From Cloacibacillus sp. An23 (GTDB lineage Bacteria; Synergistota; Synergistia; Synergistales; Synergistaceae): DNA of 64,000 bases. Positions 50,989 to 59,867 of this stretch are shown here, piece by piece (the first letter of the stretch is position 1; every line of letters starts with the position of its first letter). Under the pieces are notes generated by a model that saw nothing but the letters and a program-made list of their open reading frames with translations, had not been told where the DNA came from and made no database searches. The stretch spans positions 142,392 to 206,391 of the forward strand of contig NZ_NFJQ01000007.1 of the NCBI RefSeq assembly GCF_002159945.1. Direction: 5' to 3'. Made by a program: the position numbers and the translations under genes.

Positions 50989-51986
50989 TCTGGGATTTCG
51001 TCCAGAACCAACTGCTCGGCATGAAATGGCTGAACGCGCTCGTCGCACGCGCGCTCGGCTCGGCTGGCGTGGACGTTTCGTCGCGCTGGGGCGGCAGCCT
51101 GAATTTCTTCATCTACGACGTAATTAAGATAACGATTCTGCTCTGCACGCTGATTTTCGTAATTTCGTACATTCAGAGCTATTTCCCGCCGGAGCGCAGC
51201 CGCCGGATAATGGGGCGCTTCCACGGGATATGGGCCGACTGTGCGGCGGCTCTGCTCGGCACGGTCACGCCCTTCTGCTCGTGCTCGTCGATACCGCTTT
51301 TCATCGGATTCACGAGCGCGGGGCTTCCGCTCGGCGTCACCTTTTCTTTTCTGATTTCGTCTCCGATGGTGGATTTAGGCAGCCTCGTCATATTGACCGG
51401 GATTTTCGGCGCGCGCGTCGCGGCGGCCTACGTCCTGCTCGGCCTGGTCATCGCGGTGGCGGGCGGCACGCTTATCGAAAAAATGCGGATGGACGGTTAC
51501 GTCGAAGATTTCATCCGTCAGGTGAAGGGCGTAGACGCCGAAACGGCGGAGCTGTCCGCGCGCGAGCGCCTGCTTTACGCCAGGGGGCAGACGGTTTTCA
51601 CCTTCCGCAAGGTTTTTCCCTATATTCTTCTCGGAGTCGGAATCGGGGCTTTCATCCACAACTGGCTGCCGCAGAGCTGGATCGAGGGCGTTCTCGGCAG
51701 CGGCAACCCGTTCGGCGTGGTGCTGGCGACTCTCGTCGGCGTTCCGATGTACGGCGATATTTTCGGGACGATTCCGGTGGCGGAAGCCCTGCTCTACAAG
51801 GGCGCGCGGCTCGGCACGGTGCTGAGCTTCATGATGGCGGTGACGACGCTTTCCCTGCCGTCGCTCGTCATGCTTCGCAAGGCGATAAAGCCGCGGCTTC
51901 TGTGGACTTTCGTGACGGTCTGCACCGTGGGCATCATCATTGTGGGCTATGCGTTCAACGCGATGCAGTTTTTCATCATAGACTGA
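50985..51986 (+). CDS. Permease of the ArsP/DUF318 family
   Basis: The 333-residue membrane protein has the two-half layout of this family, with TPFCSCSSIPLFIGFTSAGLP in the first half and GVPMYGDIFGTIPVAEALL in the second. Known relatives export organoarsenicals (ArsP) or are paired with thioredoxin-like proteins. The start codon overlaps the ArsR stop (ATGA), and a thioredoxin-like gene follows after 12 bases. The CSCSS cysteines may take part in metal or thiol handling. Confidence 0.9.
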   Translation: MIWDFVQNQLLGMKWLNALVARALGSAGVDVSSRWGGSLNFFIYDVIKITILLCTLIFVISYIQSYFPPERSRRIMGRFHGIWADCAAALLGTVTPFCSCSSIPLFIGFTSAGLPLGVTFSFLISSPMVDLGSLVILTGIFGARVAAAYVLLGLVIAVAGGTLIEKMRMDGYVEDFIRQVKGVDAETAELSARERLLYARGQTVFTFRKVFPYILLGVGIGAFIHNWLPQSWIEGVLGSGNPFGVVLATLVGVPMYGDIFGTIPVAEALLYKGARLGTVLSFMMAVTTLSLPSLVMLRKAIKPRLLWTFVTVCTVGIIIVGYAFNAMQFFIID

Positions 51987-51998
51987 CGAAGGGAGTAT

Positions 51999-52331
51999 AT
52001 GAAGATGGGATTTTTCGGCAATAAGAAGGACAAAGGATGCGGATGCGGCGGTGAGGCAAGCCGCGGCGCGGACGCCGCGTGCTCCGGCGCGCCGGTGAAG
52101 GTGCTGGGCGCCGGATGCGCGCGGTGCCGCGAGCTCGACGCGGCGGTGCGTTCCGTGCTCGAAGAGCTCGGCTCGGCGGCCGTGGTGGAACACGTTACGG
52201 ACTTCCCGAGCATCGCGGCTTACGGCGTCATGTCTACGCCGGCGCTCGTCATAAACGGTAAAGTCGCGGTGTGCGGGCGCGTGCCCGACAGGAGCGAGCT
52301 GAAGAAAATTCTCGCGGATTTAAGCGCGTGA
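51999..52331 (+). CDS. Thioredoxin-like small redox protein
   Basis: The 110-residue protein carries a C-terminal thioredoxin fold (KVLGAGCARCRELDAAV with Cys40 and Cys43, and cis-proline MSTPALVING). It matches the small redox-active disulfide protein family. The N-terminal 30 residues are basic and Cys-rich (CGCGG, plus Cys28), an extension that could bind metal. It is the third gene of the ArsR-permease operon and may reduce the transported compound or the permease. Confidence 0.9.
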   Translation: MKMGFFGNKKDKGCGCGGEASRGADAACSGAPVKVLGAGCARCRELDAAVRSVLEELGSAAVVEHVTDFPSIAAYGVMSTPALVINGKVAVCGRVPDRSELKKILADLSA

Positions 52332-52350
52332 TTTGCGCGCGGATAGTAAC

Positions 52351-52390
52351 GGCGGCGGGGACGAGGACGTCTCCGCCGCTTTATGTTTTT
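52351..52390 (+). terminator. Intrinsic terminator of the ArsR operon
   Basis: GGCGGGGAC and GTCTCCGCC pair around GAGGAC, followed by TTTATGTTTTT. It lies about 20 bases after the thioredoxin-like gene. Confidence 0.65.
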
Positions 52391-52410
52391 GCATGGGCTT
52401 CGCCGCGGCG

Positions 52411-52448
52411 TTTACGTAACCTTAACCTAACTCCAACACTTCCGTAAC
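52411..52448 (+). promoter_or_regulatory. Pho-box-like array before the phosphonate operon
   Basis: TTTAC (52411), TTAAC (52422), CCAAC (52433) and GTAAC (52444) recur with an exact 11-base period, like PhoB/PhoP direct repeats. They lie about 70 bases before the binding-protein start in an otherwise GC-rich stretch. Control of a phosphonate operon by phosphate starvation would be expected. Confidence 0.45.
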
Positions 52449-52516
52449 TCAAAAATGGTTTCATAGTAACGTCCGCGAGGACGTTGAAGCAAGCACTAAC
52501 TTTGAGGAGGATTTTC

Positions 52517-53581
52517 ATGTCAGGTATTTGGCGTCGTTTAGGTAAAGGGATGCTCGCGGTCGCGGCGGCGGCCGCCGTCACGGCGTTTCCGGCGGTTTTC
52601 GCGCGCGAGGCGCAGGCCGCGGAGAAGAAAGAGCTCACGGTCTACACCGCTCTTGAGAACGAGCAGATAAACAAGTATCTTGCCTCGTTCCGCGAGAAGT
52701 ATCCCGACATTGAGATAAAGATAGTCCGCGACTCGACGGGCATCATCACTGCGAAGCTGCTCGCAGAGGGCGGCAAGACCCCGGCGGACGTCGTCTGGGG
52801 GACGGCCGCGTCGAGCCTTCTCGTTCTTGAGGACCGCGGCATGATTGAGCCTTACGCGCCGAAGGGGCTCGAGCGCGTGGAGCCGATGCTCAGGGATTCC
52901 GCGAATCCGCCCGCGTGGGTCGGGATTGACGCCTGGGAGACGGCGATAATCTACAACACCGCCGAAGCGAAGGCGAAGGGCCTTCCGCCTATCAAGTCTT
53001 ACGAAGACCTTCTCCGTCCTGAGTTCAAGGGGCAGATAATCATGAGCAACCCGAATTCGTCGGGCACGGGCTTCCTCGCGGTGACCGGGCTCATCCACCT
53101 GATGGGCGAGAAGAAGGCTTTCGAGTACATGGACAAGCTCCACGAGAATATCGCGATGTACACGCACTCCGGCTCGGCGCCCGCCAAGAAGGCCGCGGCG
53201 GGCGAGTTCGCGGTCGGCATTTCCTACGGCTACGCCGGCATGAACCAGAAGAAGAAGGGCGCGCCCATCGAGGTCATCTTCCCCGAAGAGGGCAGCGGCT
53301 GGGACGTCGAGGCGAACGCTCTGATAAAGAAGGCGGACATCAAGCCCGAGGCGAAGCTCTTCCTCGATTGGGCGATTTCGGACGAAGCCATCAACGCGCT
53401 GAAGGACGACTACGCGATCACCGCGGTCAAGGTGCGCGATGGAATCCCCGAGGGCTACGCCAAAGACCCGCTTTCGCAGCTCGTCAAGAACAACGACCTG
53501 AAATGGTCCGCGCTGAACCGCGACCGCATCCTCAAGGAGTGGGCGGCGCGCTACGACGGCAAGACGGAGGCCGGGAACTAG
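52517..53581 (+). CDS. 2-Aminoethylphosphonate ABC transporter substrate-binding protein
   Basis: The 354-residue protein has a signal peptide (to about residue 34, AQAAEKK) and the iron(III)/AEP-type periplasmic binding fold: LTVYTALENEQINKYLASFREKYPDIEIKIVRDSTG, ADVVWGTAASSLLVLE and the PNSSGTGFLAVTGLIHLMG segment. AGGAGG lies six bases before ATG 52517. Its operon ends in phosphonoacetaldehyde hydrolase and AEP aminotransferase genes, so 2-aminoethylphosphonate is the likely ligand. Confidence 0.9.
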   Translation: MSGIWRRLGKGMLAVAAAAAVTAFPAVFAREAQAAEKKELTVYTALENEQINKYLASFREKYPDIEIKIVRDSTGIITAKLLAEGGKTPADVVWGTAASSLLVLEDRGMIEPYAPKGLERVEPMLRDSANPPAWVGIDAWETAIIYNTAEAKAKGLPPIKSYEDLLRPEFKGQIIMSNPNSSGTGFLAVTGLIHLMGEKKAFEYMDKLHENIAMYTHSGSAPAKKAAAGEFAVGISYGYAGMNQKKKGAPIEVIFPEEGSGWDVEANALIKKADIKPEAKLFLDWAISDEAINALKDDYAITAVKVRDGIPEGYAKDPLSQLVKNNDLKWSALNRDRILKEWAARYDGKTEAGN

Positions 53582-53610
53582 TTCCGCTTCGCCGGAGCAG
53601 TCGGGAAATC

Positions 53611-54582
53611 ATGGCATCTCTCCGCGCTGAACACATCGTCAAGAAATTCGGGAAGCAGACGGCTCTCAACGACGTGAGCTTCGAGATAGAAGACGGCGAG
53701 TTCGTCTGCGTCCTCGGCCCCTCGGGGTGCGGGAAAAGCACGCTCCTGCGCGTCGTCGCGGGACTTGAAGATATAGAGAGCGGAAAGGTGGAGATAGGCG
53801 GCCGCGACGTTACGGGCGAGCCGCCCTCCGCCCGCAATTTCGGGATAGTCTTCCAGTCGTACGCGCTTTTCCCGAATATGACCGCCGAGGAAAACATCGC
53901 ATACGGCCTCTGGAACAAGCGCCTTTCGCGCGAGGAGACAGCTTTGCGCGTGAACGGCGCGATAGAGATGGTCGGGCTCGAAGAGCAGCGCAAAAAGTAT
54001 CCGCAGCAGCTCTCGGGCGGACAGCAGCAGCGCGTCGCCATCGCGCGCGCGATAGTGCTGAAGCCCGAGTTCCTGCTTCTCGACGAGCCGCTTTCGGCGC
54101 TCGACGCGAAGGTGCGCGTCAAGCTGCGCCGCGAGCTGCGCCACATACAGCAGAAGCTCGGCATCACAACGATAATGGTCACTCACGACCAGGAGGAGGC
54201 GCTCTCGCTCGCCGACCGCGTCATCGTCATGAACAATTCTGTCATCGAGCAGATAGATACCCCGCAGAAGGTCTACGAGTCGCCGAGCAGCCCGTTCGTC
54301 GCCGATTTCGTCGGCACGGTGAATTTCGTCGGCGGGCGCAGCGGCGCGATACGCCCCGAAAGCCTGCGCCTCTGCCGCGCGGGACACGACGGCGCGATAC
54401 CGGGGCGCATCTGCGACATAGAGTTCCGCGGCTCCTTCTACCGTGTGGGAGTCGAGACAGCCGGCGGCGAGTACACCGCGGACGTCCCCGCGCAGCAGCG
54501 CGAGAATCTGCCGCTGCGCTTCGGAGCGCTCGTCTACCTCGATATTCCGGCTGAAAAGGTGATTTGCCTAAAGGCAAGCTGA
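53611..54582 (+). CDS. 2-Aminoethylphosphonate ABC transporter ATP-binding protein
   Basis: The 323-residue ATPase has Walker A GPSGCGKST, signature LSGGQQQRVAIARAIV, Walker B LLLDEPLSALDAKVR and the histidine in MVTHDQEEALSL. After residue 240 there is a TOBE-like regulatory part (GAIRPESLRLC). The start at 53611 follows the previous stop by 29 bases and opens with the usual SLRAEHIVKKFG. It matches PotA/FbpC/PhnT-type importers and powers the fused permease encoded next. Confidence 0.93.
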   Translation: MASLRAEHIVKKFGKQTALNDVSFEIEDGEFVCVLGPSGCGKSTLLRVVAGLEDIESGKVEIGGRDVTGEPPSARNFGIVFQSYALFPNMTAEENIAYGLWNKRLSREETALRVNGAIEMVGLEEQRKKYPQQLSGGQQQRVAIARAIVLKPEFLLLDEPLSALDAKVRVKLRRELRHIQQKLGITTIMVTHDQEEALSLADRVIVMNNSVIEQIDTPQKVYESPSSPFVADFVGTVNFVGGRSGAIRPESLRLCRAGHDGAIPGRICDIEFRGSFYRVGVETAGGEYTADVPAQQRENLPLRFGALVYLDIPAEKVICLKAS

Positions 54583-54583
54583 T

Positions 54584-56239
54584 ATGGTTAGGATAAAAAG
54601 CGCGGGCAGGCTCCAGCAGGGCCTGCTCGTTTTCTCACTCGCGTTTCTCTTCATCGTCGTCGTATGCCCGATGCTCGCGCTTTTCTCAAAGGCCTTCCAT
54701 GCGAACGACGGGACCTTCATCGGGCTTGCGAACTTCGTCGAATATTTTTCCTCGCCGCACCTCGTGCGCTCGCTGAAAAATTCGCTCGTCATCTCGACGG
54801 CGGTCGCCTCGGTCTCGACGGTGCTGGCCTTCGTCTACGCCTACGCCCTGACGCGCGCGCTCGTCCCGGCCAAGAAGCTTCTGCGCTTCACGGCGGTGCT
54901 GCCGCTCTTCGCGCCGACGATGATGTACGGCATCGCGCTCGTCTACCTGATAGGCAACAAGGGGATAATAACGATGCTCGGGCTTAAACTGCCGCTCTAC
55001 GGTCCGCTCGGCATCTTCATCTGCGAGGTCTTTTACACCTTCCCGCAGGCTTTCCTGATACTTTCGGTAACTCTCGCATACTGCGACAACCGCCTGTACG
55101 AGGCGGCGCGCGTCATGGGCACGGGCGCGTGGCGCATCTTCCGCACCGTGACGCTGCCCGGCGCGAAGTTCGGCGTAGTCAGCGCCTTCCTTGTCGCCTT
55201 CACGCTCTGCTTCACGGACTTCGGCGCGCCGAAGGTCGTCGGCGGCAACTACGGCGTCCTCGCGACGGACATCTACAAGCAGGTCGTAGGACAGCAGAAC
55301 TTCGGCATGGGCGCGGTCGTCGGCCTGCTGCTGATGCTTCCTGCGCTCGCGATGTTCGCCGCCGACAGATTCATAAGCTCGGCGAACGAGGCGACCGTCA
55401 GCTCGCGCAGCGTGGCCTACAGGATAATAGAAAACAAACTCCGCGACAGGCTTCTGACGCTCTTCTGCGTCGTGATAAATCTGTTCGTCTTCATGCTGCT
55501 CGGCGCGGGCTTCTTCGCCGCCTTCATCAAGGCGTGGCCCTACAATCTTTCGTTCACGCTCGAGCATTTCCTTGTGGACAGCCCCGCGACCGGCGGCCTC
55601 AGCTCATTCGGCAACAGCGTGATAGTCGCGCTCGTCTCCGCGGTGCTCGGCGGCGGCTTCGTATTCGTCAACGCGTGGCTCATCGAGAAGACGCGCGGAC
55701 ATACGCTGCTGCGGCGCGCGGACTACCTGCTCTCGATAATCCCGCTCGCGCTTCCGGGGCTTTCGATAGGCATAGCCTTCATATTCTTCTTCACGGCGGA
55801 CGGCAATCCGTTCTCCTTCGTCTACGGCACGATGTGGATAATGGTGCTCGCGAACATGGTCCACTTCTATTCCGTCCCCTTCGTCACGGCGACCTCGGCG
55901 CTGAAAAAGCTCGACCGCGAGATCGAAGCCGTATCGGAGTCCATGTCCGTTCCGCTCTGGCGTACGTTTTACAAAGTCACCTTGCCGATGTGCTCAGACG
56001 CCCTCTTCGAGACGATGGTCTACATATTCGTCAACTCGATGGTGACGGTCTCGGCGGTCGTATTCCTCTATCCCGCCGACTTCAAGCTCGCATCAGTCGC
56101 GATAGTCAACATGGAGGACGCGGGCGACATAGCGCCGGCCTCGGCCCTCTCAGTCCTCGTCGTGCTCGTCAACGTCGCGGCGAGGCTCGGCTACGAATTT
56201 TTCTCTGCGAGATACAGGAAAAAGCGAGCTGCGCTATAA
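54584..56239 (+). CDS. 2-Aminoethylphosphonate ABC transporter permease, fused two-domain
   Basis: The 551-residue protein contains two permease halves of about six helices each, with ATPase-contact loops at EAARVMGTGAWRIFRTVTLPGAKF and EAVSESMSVPLWRTFYKVTLPM. In many bacteria these are separate PhnU and PhnV proteins; fusion is common in the iron/AEP class. ATG 54584 comes two bases after the ATPase stop. Confidence 0.92.
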   Translation: MVRIKSAGRLQQGLLVFSLAFLFIVVVCPMLALFSKAFHANDGTFIGLANFVEYFSSPHLVRSLKNSLVISTAVASVSTVLAFVYAYALTRALVPAKKLLRFTAVLPLFAPTMMYGIALVYLIGNKGIITMLGLKLPLYGPLGIFICEVFYTFPQAFLILSVTLAYCDNRLYEAARVMGTGAWRIFRTVTLPGAKFGVVSAFLVAFTLCFTDFGAPKVVGGNYGVLATDIYKQVVGQQNFGMGAVVGLLLMLPALAMFAADRFISSANEATVSSRSVAYRIIENKLRDRLLTLFCVVINLFVFMLLGAGFFAAFIKAWPYNLSFTLEHFLVDSPATGGLSSFGNSVIVALVSAVLGGGFVFVNAWLIEKTRGHTLLRRADYLLSIIPLALPGLSIGIAFIFFFTADGNPFSFVYGTMWIMVLANMVHFYSVPFVTATSALKKLDREIEAVSESMSVPLWRTFYKVTLPMCSDALFETMVYIFVNSMVTVSAVVFLYPADFKLASVAIVNMEDAGDIAPASALSVLVVLVNVAARLGYEFFSARYRKKRAAL

Positions 56240-56279
56240 TCTGCGCGGCGACAAACGTTTGAATACGGAGGTCATAAAA

Positions 56280-57095
56280 GTGGAAAACAACGAAAACCGC
56301 GTAACATGCGTGATATTCGACTGGGCCGGCACGACCGTGGACTACGGCTGCTTCGCGCCGCTCGGCGCCTTCACGCGCGTATTCGAGGAGGCGGGGCTGC
56401 CGCTTTCGATAGAAGAGGCGCGCGGCCCGATGGGTCTGCCGAAGCGCGACCACGTGCGCGAGCTGCTGAAACTCCCGCGAGTCTCCGCGCTCTTCGCGGA
56501 AAAGTACGGGCGCGCGTGGAACGAGGCCGACGTTGACAGGCTGTACGAAGGCTTCGTCCCGGCCCTCATGGGCACGCTCAAGGACTACTGCGAGCCGCTC
56601 CCCGGCGTTATAGAGACTGTCGCGGAACTTCGCGGCGCAGGGCTGAAGATAGGCTCAACCACCGGCTACACGAAAGAGATGATGGACATAGTCGCGCCCG
56701 GCGCGGCGGCGCGCGGCTACGCGCCCGACGCTCTCGTCACCCCCGACGAGGCCGGCGCTGGACGCCCCGCCCCCTACATGATTTTCAGGAACATGGAGCG
56801 GCTCGGCGTATATCCGCCGTCGAACGTAGTCAAGGCCGGAGACACGCTCGCCGACGTGCGCGAGGGCAAGAACGCCGGAGTGTGGAGCGCCGGCATAATC
56901 GAGGGAAGCAGCGAACTCGGGCTGACGCGCGAAGAATGCGAAGCGCTCTCCGAAAACGAACGCGCGGAGCGTTACGCCGCGGTGCGCGGGCGTTTCCTCG
57001 CCGCCGGCGCGGATTTTGTCATAGAGCGCGTGACCGAACTGCCGAAGCTCATCGAACAGATAAACGAAATAAAACTCGGACAGGAGACGAAATAA
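56280..57095 (+). CDS. phnX: Phosphonoacetaldehyde hydrolase
   Basis: The 271-residue HAD-family enzyme cleaves phosphonoacetaldehyde to acetaldehyde and phosphate. It has the nucleophile Asp14 in VIFDWAGTTVD, the Schiff-base lysine Lys55 in GLPKRDHVR, the STTGYT second motif, and VKAGDTLADVREGKNAG. GGAGGT lies 7 bases before GTG 56280; an upstream TTG at 56259 is less likely. It follows the transporter and directly abuts phnW, whose product makes its substrate. Confidence 0.95.
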   Translation: MENNENRVTCVIFDWAGTTVDYGCFAPLGAFTRVFEEAGLPLSIEEARGPMGLPKRDHVRELLKLPRVSALFAEKYGRAWNEADVDRLYEGFVPALMGTLKDYCEPLPGVIETVAELRGAGLKIGSTTGYTKEMMDIVAPGAAARGYAPDALVTPDEAGAGRPAPYMIFRNMERLGVYPPSNVVKAGDTLADVREGKNAGVWSAGIIEGSSELGLTREECEALSENERAERYAAVRGRFLAAGADFVIERVTELPKLIEQINEIKLGQETK

Positions 57096-58202
57096 ATGAC
57101 GGCTGAAAATCCTTACCTTCTTCTCACCCCGGGGCCGCTCTCGACCACGCCCGCCGTGCGCGAGGCGATGCTGCGCGACTGGTGTACGTGGGACGCGGAC
57201 TACAATAATCTGGTCGAAGGCATGAGGCGCGACCTAGTCGCCCTCGCCGTCCCGGACGAAGCCAAACGCGCGGAATACACCGCAGTCCCGATGCAGGGCA
57301 GCGGGACTTACGGCGTCGAGTCCGTCATAGGCACTGTAGTGCCCTCCGACGGGCGCATACTCGTCATAGCCAACGGCGCGTACGGCAGGCGCGCGGCGCA
57401 GATAGCGCGCACTCTGCGCATAAACACCGCCGAACTCTCATACCGTGAGACGGAGCGCCCCGACGCTGCGGAAACGGCGGAATTTCTCGACGAAAACCCC
57501 GACGTGACGCACGTCCTTATGATCCACTGCGAGACGACGACGGGCATCTTGAACGACATCGAAAGCGTAGCGCATGAAGTCAAGCGCCGCGGCAGAATAT
57601 TCATCGTAGACGCGATGAGCAGCTTCGGCGGGATCCCGATAGACATGGACGGCCTAGGCATAGACTTCATGATAAGCAGCGCCAACAAGTGCATACAGGG
57701 CGTGCCCGGATTCTCCTTCGTCATAGCGCGCCGCGCCGGGCTCGAAAAATGCGCGGGCCGCGCGCGCTCCGTATCGCTCGACCTCTACGACCAGTGGAAA
57801 GTCATGGAAGAGGGACACGGGAAATGGCGCTTCACCTCGCCGACCCACGTCGTCCGCGCCTTCATCGAAGCGCTCATGGAGCTGCAGGAAGAGGGCGGCG
57901 TCGAGGCGCGCCACAAACGCTACGCGGAAAACCAGCGCCGCCTCGCCGAAGGCATGGCCGCGCTCGGCTTCCGCCCGCTGCTTAGTAAAGAAGTCCAGTC
58001 CCCGATAATCACGTCGTTCCTCTACCCCGATAAAACATTCGACTTCAAAGACTTCTACGAATTCATGAAAGGCGAGGGCTACGTCCTCTACCCCGGAAAA
58101 ATCTCCGAAGCCGACACCTTCCGCGTCGGCAACATCGGCGACGTCCACATGAAGGACATAGAGGGAGTTCTGGCTGCGGCGGCGAAGTACGTGAAGAAGT
58201 AA
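57096..58202 (+). CDS. phnW: 2-Aminoethylphosphonate-pyruvate aminotransferase
   Basis: The 368-residue PLP enzyme transfers the amino group of 2-aminoethylphosphonate to pyruvate, giving phosphonoacetaldehyde and alanine. Marks are LLTPGPLSTTPAVREAML at the N-terminus, MQGSGTYGVESVIG, HCETTTGILND, and the cofactor lysine Lys198 in SSANKCIQGVPGF. Its ATG directly follows the phnX stop. Together they release phosphate from the imported phosphonate. Confidence 0.96.
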   Translation: MTAENPYLLLTPGPLSTTPAVREAMLRDWCTWDADYNNLVEGMRRDLVALAVPDEAKRAEYTAVPMQGSGTYGVESVIGTVVPSDGRILVIANGAYGRRAAQIARTLRINTAELSYRETERPDAAETAEFLDENPDVTHVLMIHCETTTGILNDIESVAHEVKRRGRIFIVDAMSSFGGIPIDMDGLGIDFMISSANKCIQGVPGFSFVIARRAGLEKCAGRARSVSLDLYDQWKVMEEGHGKWRFTSPTHVVRAFIEALMELQEEGGVEARHKRYAENQRRLAEGMAALGFRPLLSKEVQSPIITSFLYPDKTFDFKDFYEFMKGEGYVLYPGKISEADTFRVGNIGDVHMKDIEGVLAAAAKYVKK

Positions 58203-58529
58203 CAGAAGCTCACGCTTTTGCCGGACGTTACGCGCGGCGCGGCGGCTTCCGCAGAGGAGCCGCGCGCCGCCGCTTCGTATCCGCAGGCCGCCGCGCGCGG
58301 AATTTTTTCAGGCACCTACCCCGCGCCGTAAGTCCGTGAAAAATTACGCGTTCACAAATTTTTCAGAAAAGTCAATGACCTTTTCTTTGTGAAGCTCTCT
58401 TATTTCCTATGAAAAACTCTTTTGTTTTCGGACATAAATGTTAAAATAGCAAATTGGGTTATGGGTTGTTTTTGTTGATGGAGAGTAATGACTCCTATGA
58501 CTTTTTTTTGCTAAAGGAGGAGCGTTTTT
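58203..58529. other. Intergenic region before rnf, hairpin and weak promoter
   Basis: A GC-rich hairpin (about 58231-58272, GGCTTCC with GGAGCC and flanking GCGGC repeats) may end the phosphonate operon. Bases 58375-58470 are AT-rich, with a -10-like TAAAAT (58442-58447) about 85 bases before rnfC, but I see no matching -35. No gene is supported here. Confidence 0.4.
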
Positions 58530-59867
58530 ATGAAGCTTCCGACATTCTGGGGCGGCATCCACCCGCCGCAGAACAAAGTTTTGACCGCGGACGAGAAGAT
58601 AGAGCAGTATCTTCCGAAAGGCGAGCTCGTCTTCCCGATGCCGCAGAACATCGGCGCGCCGTGCGCGCCGGTCGTCGCCAAGGGCGACCGCGTGCTCGTC
58701 GGCACGCGGCTCGGCAACAACGACGCCTTCGTATCCGCGCCTATACTTTCGAGCGTTTCCGGTACTGTGAAGGATGTGACGCTGCGCATGACGACGCCGG
58801 GGACTTTTGAGAACTGCGTCGTCGTCGAGAACGACGGCAAGTACGAAAAGGCGCCGGAGTGGCAGCCGCTGCCCGACTATGAGAACATCGACCCGAAGGA
58901 ATATCTGAAGCGCATCCGCGACGCCGGGATAGTCGGATTCGGCGGCGCTACGTTCCCGACCGCCGTCAAGCTGTCGCCGCCGCCGGATAAGAAGATAAAA
59001 TGGCTCATCGTCAACGGCGTAGAGTGCGAGCCCTATCTCAACTGCGACAACCGCCTGATGCTGGAATCGCCCGACGAGGTGGTGAACGGGCTGAAGCTCG
59101 TCCTCCGTCTCTTCCCCGAGGCTCAGGGCGTAATCGCGATAGAGAACAACAAGCCCGAAGCCGTCAAGACGATGGAAGAGGCGGTCAAGCGCCTCGGAGC
59201 CTCCGGCATAACTGTGCAGCCGCTCGCCGTAAAGTACCCGCAGGGCGCTGAAAAAATGCTCATCGAGGCTCTGACGGGGCAGGAGTACGTCGTCACGGCT
59301 CTGCCGGCCGACGTCGGCTGCATAATCCTCAACGTCCGCACTACGCAGCAGATTTACCGCGCGATAGCGCTCGGCGAACCCGCAGTGACGCGCGTCGTGA
59401 CCGTGACGGGAGACGCGGTCGCCCATCCGAAGAACATCTCCGTTCCGCTCGGCACCTCAGTGCGCGAACTGGTAGAACTCTGCGGCGGCTTCAAGGAGCA
59501 GCCGGTCAAGATACTCTCCGGCGGCCCGATGATGGGCGTTTCGATGCGTTCCATCGACGTCCCAGTCGTCAAAGGCACGTCCGGAATCCTCGCGCTCACG
59601 GCGAAGTCCGCGATGCTGAAGCCGATAACGGCCTGCCTGCACTGCGGAAAATGCGTTGAGGCATGCCCGATGGGGCTCGTCCCGACCGTTCTTGAACCGC
59701 TCGTTGCGGCGCGTATGTATAAGCGCTTCGAGGAAGAGGGCGGCATGAACTGCATAGAATGCGGAAGCTGCACCTACGTGTGCCCGGCGCACCGCCCGCT
59801 TACGCAGGGCTGCCGCGACGGAAAGGCCTCCGTTATGGCGATGCGCAGAAAGGCGGCTGCTAAGTAA
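58530..59867 (+). CDS. rnfC: Rnf complex subunit RnfC
   Basis: The 445-residue peripheral subunit accepts electrons from, or delivers them to, NADH. It has the N-terminal barrel (KLPTFWGGIHPPQNK), the FMN/NADH-binding core (GIVGFGGATFPTAVKLSPP, VNGVECEPYLNCDNRLM) and two C-terminal [4Fe-4S] motifs (CLHCGKCVEACPMGL and CIECGSCTYVCPAHRPL). GGAGG-type site AAAGGAGGAGCG precedes the ATG. It heads the six-gene operon in the order C, D, G, E, A, B. Confidence 0.97.
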   Translation: MKLPTFWGGIHPPQNKVLTADEKIEQYLPKGELVFPMPQNIGAPCAPVVAKGDRVLVGTRLGNNDAFVSAPILSSVSGTVKDVTLRMTTPGTFENCVVVENDGKYEKAPEWQPLPDYENIDPKEYLKRIRDAGIVGFGGATFPTAVKLSPPPDKKIKWLIVNGVECEPYLNCDNRLMLESPDEVVNGLKLVLRLFPEAQGVIAIENNKPEAVKTMEEAVKRLGASGITVQPLAVKYPQGAEKMLIEALTGQEYVVTALPADVGCIILNVRTTQQIYRAIALGEPAVTRVVTVTGDAVAHPKNISVPLGTSVRELVELCGGFKEQPVKILSGGPMMGVSMRSIDVPVVKGTSGILALTAKSAMLKPITACLHCGKCVEACPMGLVPTVLEPLVAARMYKRFEEEGGMNCIECGSCTYVCPAHRPLTQGCRDGKASVMAMRRKAAAK

